NCBI RefSeq assembly: GCF_001567565.1
Contig: NZ_LSSW01000019.1
Span: 79,172-143,171 of the forward strand
Source: Ectopseudomonas composti
GTDB taxonomy: Bacteria; Pseudomonadota; Gammaproteobacteria; Pseudomonadales; Pseudomonadaceae
Length of the DNA: 64,000 bases
Reading direction: 5' to 3'
Shown here: in pieces, positions 59,664-64,000 of the stretch
How the letters are laid out: the number at the start of each line of letters is the position of its first letter
Numbering within the stretch: the stretch's first letter is position 1
Position numbers and translations under genes: made by a program
The notes under the pieces: model-generated
Database searches by the model: none
What the model saw: only the letters and a program-made list of their open reading frames with translations
What the model was told of the DNA's origin: nothing

Positions 59664-59801
59664 CTCTTCCACGACGACTCCGCTCACCCTCCTGAAGGGG
59701 CTACTCGCGCGCCTGATGCATCTGTTCTTGTCGCAGGATGCGCCATGCGCACCGAATTTTTATGCACTGTAAGTTGCAAGGACAGTAAATAAATCTGTCC
59801 C
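59664..59801. repeat. Copy B of the ~135-bp direct repeat
   Basis: CTCTTCCACGACGACTCCGC, CCTCCTGAAGGGGCTACTC, and final GTTGCAAGGACAGTAAATAA then ATCTGTCCC align with copy A. The end carries one arm of the GGGACAGATTTATTT palindrome family found at 61.1 and 62.7 kb. Confidence 0.65.
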
Positions 59802-59837
59802 GAATGGCACTTACTTAGCGCTAAGTAAGTGCCATTC
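59802..59837. repeat. Perfect 36-bp palindrome
   Basis: GAATGGCACTTACTTAGC followed at once by its exact reverse complement, no loop. It is bracketed by AAATCTGTCCC on the left and AAATCTGCCCC on the right, both in the same orientation. Confidence 0.9.
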
Positions 59838-59868
59838 AAATCTGCCCCCTTTTCGTTTCTATACACTT

Positions 59869-59875
59869 GTTAGGC
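59869..59875 (-). other. Partial attC (R'' core only) closing the cassette array
   Basis: GTTAGGC on the plus strand is GCCTAAC on the minus strand, the RYYYAAC core that begins an attC just after a cassette gene; it lies 15 bases past the stop of the minus-strand gene at 59891. No matching GTTRRRY core follows within 150 bases; the palindrome-bearing DNA starts about 20 bases further on. I read it as an attC truncated at the distal end of the array. Confidence 0.55.
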
Positions 59876-59890
59876 TTGTGAATTGAATTT

Positions 59891-60346
59891 CTATTTTCTG
59901 CCTTGGTTGGCTGATTGGTCATTGTGATTTTTGAATCGCTTTATTAATGAGATAATTGTGGTTATAACACAAACAAGTATGGCTGCATGTAGAAATGGAT
60001 TTGCAACTTTCAGGTAAAGCTCAATAGTGCTGGTTGTGCTTGGGATCATTATTTCTTCAAAAGTCATAGCCGAGCTGATGCTGGCCGAATTGTATGCGTG
60101 AAGAATTAAATAAGCTATTGAGAGAGTGTTTGCAGTTGCTAAAGTAGTTGTGATTACTTTGCCGGCTCCCTTGGTTTTCCATAGACTCATTAGCGAAAAC
60201 AATACACTCCATACAAAAAGTATTCCGGCGAATATTGCGCAATCAACAAGATATATCTCTATGAGCTCTGAGGCTTTAGATCGTATAGGGGAATATCCTA
60301 AAACCCAATACGTAATAAATGAAAGGCCGATACATAGATTTAGCAT
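59891..60346 (-). CDS. Cassette gene: four-helix membrane protein of unknown function
   Basis: 151 residues with about four membrane helices (LCIGLSFITYWVLGYS, IYLVDCAIFAGILFVWSVLF, ITTTLATANTLSIAYLILHA, FLHAAILVCVITTIISLIKR) and a short charged tail. AAGGGGAACAC precedes the ATG. Base composition is far more AT-rich than the core genes. It lies between two attC cores in the standard cassette layout (core, short leader, gene, core). No family recognised. Confidence 0.75.
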   Translation of the reverse strand: MLNLCIGLSFITYWVLGYSPIRSKASELIEIYLVDCAIFAGILFVWSVLFSLMSLWKTKGAGKVITTTLATANTLSIAYLILHAYNSASISSAMTFEEIMIPSTTSTIELYLKVANPFLHAAILVCVITTIISLIKRFKNHNDQSANQGRK

Positions 60347-60374
60347 GTGTTCCCCTTGTGTGGAAAATTGTAAA

Positions 60375-60427
60375 GCCTAACGCCCAAAGCAGCGGCGCGT
60401 CAGCGTCCGCTGGCTTGATTGGTTAGA
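60375..60427 (-). other. attC site (cassette recombination site), 53 bp
   Basis: Minus strand: R'' CTCTAAC (one mismatch to RYYYAAC), then AAGCCAGCGG pairing with CCGCTGCTT across a short loop with one extrahelical C, CCAA pairing with TTGG, and R' GTTAGGC (exact). The core, folded arm and bulged base are the expected attC features. Confidence 0.78.
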
Positions 60428-60915
60428 GCTGATTCAGGCACCCCGTGGCCCCTAAGTACAGCCTGAATTTCTGACAACATTTCCTGGCTCTCAAAATACT
60501 GCTGTTCACGCCATAGCCTTGTTGCCTCATCATCGCCGTCAAATGGCTTTGCCCAGTCCGAGCTGTAAACCATCGGATGATCCTTCCGGTACGCAGTCAT
60601 GAGATTGATGTAATTCTCAAGCTCCATCAAATACTCTGGAAGAAAAATCCGTGATAAGAGCTCGTTACCTTGCTGCTGAAAAACTGCGTAGCGATGGACG
60701 CCTGTGTCTATATTCAGTTCAAAGAGGTGCTTTACTGAGTCAACTCGTCCGTTTTGGATCGCTGCAAGCTGATGACGTGCGAGTGCTCCCTGTGCTACTT
60801 GCTCTAACATTGAGAGGTTTCTGACACCCTCGTTTAACCCATAGAGCGTGCCCGCGCAAAAACCAGCCACCGTAACTACGCCACCAATTACCAAAGCTCT
60901 AATCTTGATCACCAT
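60400..60915 (-). CDS. Cassette gene: membrane-anchored protein of unknown function
   Basis: 171 residues. An N-terminal helix (IRALVIGGVVTVAGFCAGTL) anchors a soluble, charged domain (about 30-165) that contains RLWREQQYFESQEMLSEIQA. The last seven codons run into the attC hairpin, so the terminal SGR is encoded by recombination-site DNA, as seen in other cassettes. A degenerate core GTTAGCG lies four bases before the ATG. No family recognised. Confidence 0.72.
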   Translation of the reverse strand: MVIKIRALVIGGVVTVAGFCAGTLYGLNEGVRNLSMLEQVAQGALARHQLAAIQNGRVDSVKHLFELNIDTGVHRYAVFQQQGNELLSRIFLPEYLMELENYINLMTAYRKDHPMVYSSDWAKPFDGDDEATRLWREQQYFESQEMLSEIQAVLRGHGVPESALTNQASGR

Positions 60916-61108
60916 ATCGCGCTAACGAATCTGTAGAAAAAAACCAAGACACCTACCACGTCAAGCCCCGTGGTGCTTTTTTGAAAGGGCCGATCGAGTG
61001 TCGAAAGAGGTGTGCTCCAGAGCTGCCTAGATTGTTTGTTCCGGCTCATGGCCGCTATTGATCTACAGTATCGCTCTGGGGCTGATCCGCGGAAAAGGGG
61101 ACACGCGG
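60916..61108. other. Non-coding segment upstream of the cassette gene
   Basis: No gene. Contains a degenerate core (60919-60925), a GCCCCGTGGTGCTTTTTT hairpin-like stretch near 60963-60981, and a 15-base direct repeat GCGGAAAAGGGGACA (61089 and 61105) leading into the palindromic element. Confidence 0.5.
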
Positions 61109-61174
61109 AAAAGGGGACAGATTTATTTTTAGGAAGTGACGGCGTGGTGCCATAAATAAATCTGTCCCTTTTTT
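61109..61174. repeat. 66-bp palindromic element, copy 1 (GGGGACAGATTTATTT family)
   Basis: AAAAGGGGACAGATTTATTT faces AAATAAATCTGTCCC with T-run. The centre AGGAAGTGACGGC-GTGGT-GCC has its own small stem. About 60 of 66 bases match copy 2 at 62672-62738. No coding capacity: MITE- or REP-like. Confidence 0.85.
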
Positions 61175-61177
61175 GGT

Positions 61178-61423
61178 CCCAATGGCAAGAAGAAGGGGGA
61201 AGGCAACACCAAGAACGGTAATGCCTACCTGGTCTGGGCCTTTGTCGAAGCCGCCAACTTTGCGCGACGCTTCAACGAAGAAGCCAAGCGTTTTTTCGAC
61301 AGGAAGAAAGCGAAAACGAACAACGTGATAGCCACCAAGGCCCTGGCTCACAAACTGGCCAGGGCCAGTTATCACATCCTCAAGGAGAGGCAGCCATTCG
61401 ACGCCAAACGCTGTTTCGCCTGA
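61178..61423 (+). pseudogene. 5'-truncated IS110-family transposase
   Basis: An 81-codon frame without start, from about 61178 to TGA at 61421-61423. KNGNAYLVWAFVEAANFARR, RFNEEAKRFFDRKKAKTNN and ATKALAHKLARASYHILKER are the C-terminal Transposase_20 region of IS110-family (probably IS1111-group) enzymes; a full one is about 320-350 residues. The DEDD catalytic N-terminal part is absent. The break coincides with the end of the 66-bp palindrome. Confidence 0.8.
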
Positions 61424-61840
61424 GGCGAGTTAAGGTGGCAGCCGGTCAGCCGGAAAGGGGACTGGATGCGAGCCAGCGAGTCTGAGTGGAGGCCTGCTGC
61501 CACCGCCTGAGTGTGTTGTACCCGAGGCGCCTGCCAAGTGAGCCAGAGGAAACTGGACGTATGGTTTTCATACGAGCCACAGATCTGTGAAACGGTTTGG
61601 ACACATTGGCGGCACCAACGTTTCTCTGGGGCGGATTTCCCGCCAGGGCGGTGCTGGTAGTAAGACACCGCTTGATCCATATGGGTGACTGGCGCGACTC
61701 GGTCGCAGCCAATAACGAGGAAACGGACTCGACCGGGATAGCCCATCAGGTTAGGCACTGGAGAAACTCTGCCGTTAAAAAGCAGAGCGGTTTGCTTTGA
61801 GTCTTGACGCCTGGCCGGCTAATGGGTGTCCCCTATTGTT
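61424..61840 (+). mobile_element. Right non-coding end of the IS110-type element
   Basis: About 400 bases of core-like GC content between the transposase stop and TGTCCCCTATTGTT. No ORF is convincing. IS1111-group elements carry long 3' non-coding ends that encode the bridge RNA, so the segment with paired arms around 61700-61810 (for example CTCTGC/GCAGAG) may be an orphan bridge-RNA region. The exact IS end cannot be fixed by eye. Confidence 0.5.
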
Positions 61841-61844
61841 TCAG

Positions 61845-61875
61845 ATAAAACAACACCGGCGCGGGGCCGGTGTTG
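61845..61875 (-). terminator. Rho-independent terminator of the 135-residue ORF
   Basis: On the minus strand CAACACCGGC, loop CCCGC, GCCGGTGTTG, then TTTTAT. It lies 19 bases past the stop of the gene at 61894. Confidence 0.88.
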
Positions 61876-61893
61876 AGTGAGCAAATAAAAGTC

Positions 61894-62301
61894 TCAGGCG
61901 AATTCTATCTTGCACTCTGATAGCGGGAATGAGCGACCATCCGAGATAACGAACTGCTCCCCCTCTATCCGAGCAAGTAACAACCCTCTGGCATTTGCAC
62001 CCGCCTCCACGGCAGCTCGCCAGCCCGCTATATCACCGTGATAAGACAGGGCATGAAATACCGGCCCTGCGGGCAAACCAATACAACATCCATCGGAAAC
62101 AACCCCGCCACTGGTGGCGGCTATTGTGCCCGCAGAGTCCAGCAGCAAATTAAATTGCTTCTTGGGCTTATTCTTTCCGTCATCTTCAAAATACAAGAAC
62201 TCTGTACCATCTATAGGCGTCACTCCGGGGATATCTCGCTGATCTCGCAGCTCAATCTTTCCGCCAAGAATCCGCTCCAATTCATCTAGCTGGCTAGTCA
62301 T
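61894..62301 (-). CDS. Hypothetical protein with its own terminator
   Basis: 135 residues, no signal or membrane helix: acidic N-terminal helix (MTSQLDELERILGG), FLYFEDDGKNKPKKQFNLLL, GGVVSDGCCIGLPAGPVFHA and FVISDGRSFPLSECKIEFA. TTGAGGTACTAGA precedes the ATG. It has a dedicated terminator and no attC at its 3' end, unlike the other genes here, so it is not a typical cassette. No family recognised. Confidence 0.7.
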   Translation of the reverse strand: MTSQLDELERILGGKIELRDQRDIPGVTPIDGTEFLYFEDDGKNKPKKQFNLLLDSAGTIAATSGGVVSDGCCIGLPAGPVFHALSYHGDIAGWRAAVEAGANARGLLLARIEGEQFVISDGRSFPLSECKIEFA

Positions 62302-62349
62302 TCTAGTACCTCAATTCTTCGTTGGCGTAATAACGAACTTAAATTTTCG

Positions 62350-62550
62350 TCACGCCAGCCTCAGAGAAACAATAGGGGGCAGACCACGATTTACGGAGAA
62401 ATTAATCGTGGTCTGTCCCCTATTGTTCGGGATTGGGCCATGCCAAGAGTTTGCTAGCTTTGATAAGGTGGCGTTGGGATATTTACGTGCTAGCCATATG
62501 GCAATATATGTAAATATCCAGAAAGTGATTAGCTTTTCTTCAAATGACAT
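62350..62550 (-). CDS. Truncated or fused small membrane ORF
   Basis: 66 codons. MSFEEKLITFWIFTYIAIWL then ARKYPNATLSKLANSWHGP looks like a genuine small membrane protein. From about residue 43 the frame runs through the 62368-62427 palindrome and ends beyond it, so the native C-terminus has been replaced. A GTTAAAC core lies upstream at 62646-62652, consistent with a cassette whose 3' end and attC were lost. Confidence 0.5.
   Translation of the reverse strand: MSFEEKLITFWIFTYIAIWLARKYPNATLSKLANSWHGPIPNNRGQTTINFSVNRGLPPIVSLRLA
62368..62427. repeat. 60-bp palindromic element (GGGGACAGACCACGATT family)
   Basis: AACAATAGGGGGCAGACCAC (from 62368) pairs over 24 bases, one mismatch, with the arm ending GTCCCCTATTGTT at 62427; loop of 12. 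It shares GGGGACAGA with the 66-bp elements but differs beyond it. Its right 14 bases recur at 61827-61840. Confidence 0.88.
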
Positions 62551-62645
62551 GGCGGTAAATAAATACTTCCCTATTTGTCTGTATTATATTGGACGTATTC
62601 TTAGATGAATGTGTCACTGTGCAATCTCGAAATTGGCACCGACGC
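62551..62645. other. Leader between core and small ORF
   Basis: AT-rich, no gene. GGCGGTAAATAAATACTTCCC at 62552-62572 looks like a decayed arm of the TAAATAAATCTGTCCC family. Confidence 0.4.
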
Positions 62646-62832
62646 GTTTAACGGAAAAATGGTTCTTGGGGAAAAGGGGGCAGATTTATTTTTAGGAAGT
62701 GACGGCACTGCGCCATAAATAAATCTGTCCCCTTTTTTCTAGGGTATACGAATGTAACCGCGCTGACGACAAGTGCAAAAGAAAAGCTTTGCTCACTACT
62801 TGTGGGGAGAGTCCATATACCATTTGTTAGAT
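62646..62832 (-). other. attC site interrupted by a palindromic element, 187 bp
   Basis: Minus strand: R'' ATCTAAC (62826-62832), which includes the TAA stop of the gene, and R' GTTAAAC (62646-62652); both fit the core consensus exactly. AAATGG beside R'' pairs with CCATTT near R'; inside, GGTATA/TATACC and ACAAGT/ACTTGT pair. The 67-bp element at 62672-62738 sits near the R' end; without it the site would be about 120 bp, a normal length. Confidence 0.68.
62672..62738. repeat. 66-bp palindromic element, copy 2
   Basis: AAAAGGGGGCAGATTTATTT ... AAATAAATCTGTCCCCTTTT with centre AGGAAGTGACGGCACTGCGC. Near-identical to copy 1 except for the loop and single changes; located between attC cores. 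Confidence 0.85.
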
Positions 62833-63399
62833 ACCTTGTACGACTAAACCGATTGCTACGAATATTGTGAGGATTTGGAGCCCAAGTATCTGGATTTGGT
62901 TTGTGAAGCGCGTTAGTTGCCTGTCTTGCTTTGGTTTACTTTCAGTGCTTTGATTCCAACTTTTAATTATTTCATATCTGAAAGGTTTTGGGAGTGATGA
63001 AAGATAGTGGGCGGCAACCTTTACTGTGTCTGTGTTTTCTTGAAGATATTGAGATGCATCGCGAATTTTTTCTTCTGAGTGCAATTCGGCAATTTTAGAC
63101 TGTGCTTCTTCGGCGGCCTTATCAACGGTTTTCAATGCACTGATTTGGATGGCAAGTATTTTCTGCATAAGCCCGAGCAAAATTGAGAAGGCCAAAATAA
63201 CTATGAAACCCTTGGTATATCCTTGACCAATATTTGAAATTAAACTGTCTAGGCTGGAAATAGAAAGTGCAATTGATGCTGCTGCGCCACCAGTTAGCCA
63301 AGTAGAAAATTTATCTAGTTCAGGGCTTGGTGAGGTGGTCGCGTCAATTATGGCACTTAGGTAACGTTTTTCCAGATTTTGCAATTTGTTGTCTGGCAC
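62827..63399 (-). CDS. Cassette gene: membrane protein of unknown function
   Basis: 190 residues. Hydrophobic segments at about 33-55 (WLTGGAAASIALSISSLDSL), 64-86 (GFIVILAFSILLGLMQKIL) and the extreme C-terminus (ILGLQILTIFVAIGLVVQGI), with a charged helical region between (VDKAAEEAQSKIAELHSEEK). Start is GTG at 63397-63399 with AAGGAGGGCTTC in front. The stop lies inside the downstream attC. AT-rich. No family recognised. Confidence 0.78.
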   Translation of the reverse strand: MPDNKLQNLEKRYLSAIIDATTSPSPELDKFSTWLTGGAAASIALSISSLDSLISNIGQGYTKGFIVILAFSILLGLMQKILAIQISALKTVDKAAEEAQSKIAELHSEEKIRDASQYLQENTDTVKVAAHYLSSLPKPFRYEIIKSWNQSTESKPKQDRQLTRFTNQIQILGLQILTIFVAIGLVVQGI

Positions 63400-63414
63400 G
63401 AAGCCCTCCTTGGT

Positions 63415-63490
63415 ATCTAACGTTTGGTTAAGGGGCGGGCTTTAGCCCGTCCCAGTGAGTGAAGCGAACGGTTTGAACCACTAGTTAGGT
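63415..63490 (-). other. attC site, 76 bp (Pseudomonas chromosomal-integron type)
   Basis: Minus strand: R'' ACCTAAC (63484-63490) and R' GTTAGAT (63415-63421), both exact. Between them TGGTT/AACCA and GGGACGGGCTAAAGCCCGCCC form stacked stems. The 76-bp length and the GGGCGGGCTTTAGCCCG arm resemble the conserved attC repeats of Pseudomonas chromosomal integrons. Confidence 0.85.
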
Positions 63491-63793
63491 GAGCGACTCA
63501 ATCTGAACGCTGAAGCCGATGAAATGCAAGATAGTACCTTTTCCTGGTTCGTCCCCATCAGACCACCATTGCTCGCTCTGTCTGAAGTTTTTGTCACCAG
63601 AGTATTCGCAGCGGCCAAATGACCATTTGTTTTTATTCAGTTCATTAACTAGATTTTCCACATAGTAAATCAAGAAATCAGCTAAATGCTCTTCACCCTT
63701 GGCGATCTCGCATTCATACGCGTTCTTTAATTTTAGATTTAGCTCTTCCTGTAAATTGAGAAGCGCTATGTAATCTGGTGCCATTCTTAGCAT
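63485..63793 (-). CDS. Cassette gene: small soluble protein of unknown function
   Basis: 102 residues, no signal or membrane helix: helical N-terminal half (LNLQEELNLKLKNAYECEIA, LADFLIYYVENLVNELNKNK) and aromatic C-terminal half (WSFGRCEYSGD, QSEQWWSDGDEPGKGTILHF). The ribosome-binding AGGTGA overlaps the upstream attC core GTTAGGT, and the TAA stop lies in the downstream core, so the gene fills the cassette. No family recognised. Confidence 0.75.
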   Translation of the reverse strand: MLRMAPDYIALLNLQEELNLKLKNAYECEIAKGEEHLADFLIYYVENLVNELNKNKWSFGRCEYSGDKNFRQSEQWWSDGDEPGKGTILHFIGFSVQIESLT

Positions 63794-63799
63794 GGCTTC

Positions 63800-63853
63800 A
63801 CCTAACGATCGAAGTGAGCGACACGAAGTGTTCGCTCTAGTGAGTTGTTATCC
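63800..63853 (-). other. attC site, 54 bp
   Basis: R' GTTAGGT (63800-63806 on the minus strand, exact) and a weaker R'' GGATAAC (63847-63853). The middle is a strong hairpin, GAGCGAACAC / GTGTCGCTC, with one extrahelical A, as attC folding predicts. Confidence 0.68.
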
Positions 63854-63935
63854 GATGATTTGCACGCGCCCGCGCAGCGGGCATGTAAATGCAGGTAAAA
63901 CTCAAGGGGGCAAAAATCAGAAAACAGCGACTTCC
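63854..63935. other. Non-coding end segment
   Basis: Contains a GCCCGCGCAGCGGGC hairpin (63889-63903 region) and ACTCAAGGGGGCAAAAATC; no gene visible before the terminal palindrome. Confidence 0.4.
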
Positions 63936-63999
63936 AGCGAAACCAAACAGCGCTGTTTGCCTTAACAGCAGTTAGGCGACAGCGCTGTTTGGTTTCGCT
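63936..63999. repeat. 64-bp near-perfect palindrome with paired integron-like cores
   Basis: AGCGAAACCAAACAGCGCTG (from 63936) and its exact inverse ending at 63999 give 21-bp arms. The centre reads GCCTTAAC-AGCA-GTTAGGC, itself a palindrome of RYYYAAC/GTTRRRY cores only four bases apart. It may be an unusual attC or a hairpin inserted at one; the window ends one base later. Confidence 0.7.
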
Positions 64000-64000
64000 T

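Noticed and set aside
59362..59866. Short open frames on both strands at the array boundary
   Set aside because: They lie within repeats and hairpins, overlap each other, and lack ribosome-binding sites or protein-like composition.
61372..61800. Short open frames across the IS right end
   Set aside because: No start signals or family similarity; the region behaves as the non-coding end of an IS110-type element.
59869..64000. A prophage end
   Set aside because: No phage genes are seen; small AT-rich genes separated by attC-like sites fit an integron array better.

Overview
This is high-GC gammaproteobacterial DNA of a Pseudomonas species, most likely from the P. mendocina/oleovorans/stutzeri neighbourhood. 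The block gmk-yicC-rph-(DUF4870)-crc-pyrE-(DUF4124)-argB-algC-dut-coaBC-radC-(peptide-binding protein)-rpmB-rpmG has the same order as in the P. aeruginosa core chromosome. Crc (the nuclease-dead ExoIII relative) and the long AlgC form are Pseudomonas hallmarks. No rRNA, tRNA or CRISPR array was seen.

Layout. 1-13.8 kb: conserved housekeeping core, with small gene remnants and palindromic repeats between genes. 14-23.5 kb: signalling and lipid genes (a response regulator with HDOD, a GGDEF/EAL protein, a desaturase, an AraC regulator with an FAD enzyme, a chemoreceptor). 24-30 kb: polyamine catabolism (gamma-glutamylpolyamine synthetase and oxidase), a PhoD-like phosphatase, a Crp-type regulator, an Mpo1-like protein. 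30-34.4 kb: small regulators and a monooxygenase/TauE pair. 34.4-38.6 kb: sulfate uptake (sbp-cysT-cysW-cysA) with oscA. 39.5-42.2 kb: molybdate uptake modABC with a clear ModE-type operator. 42.8-47.6 kb: a GntR regulator, a three-gene amino-acid ABC transporter and a gamma-glutamyltransferase homologue, probably one co-directional unit. 47.7-58.9 kb: chemoreceptor, transporters with divergent regulators, methyltransferase and a 2,3-butanediol dehydrogenase.

From about 59.3 kb the character changes: base composition becomes AT-rich, genes become short and unrecognisable, all are on the minus strand, and they are separated by attC-type recombination sites (7-base cores GTTRRRY/RYYYAAC around folded inverted repeats). 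I read 59.87-64.0 kb as the distal end of a chromosomal integron cassette array. The integrase and attI would lie to the right, outside the window. The array is eroded. Two copies of a 66-bp palindrome with GGGGACAGATTTATTT-type arms are present, one of them inside an attC. There is also a 5'-truncated IS110-family transposase with a long non-coding right end, and several other nested palindromes. This region is the most unusual part of the window.

REP-like palindromes (11.36, 25.36, 30.18, 30.27, 42.38, 52.64-53.03 and 56.24 kb) mark many gene ends in the core part.
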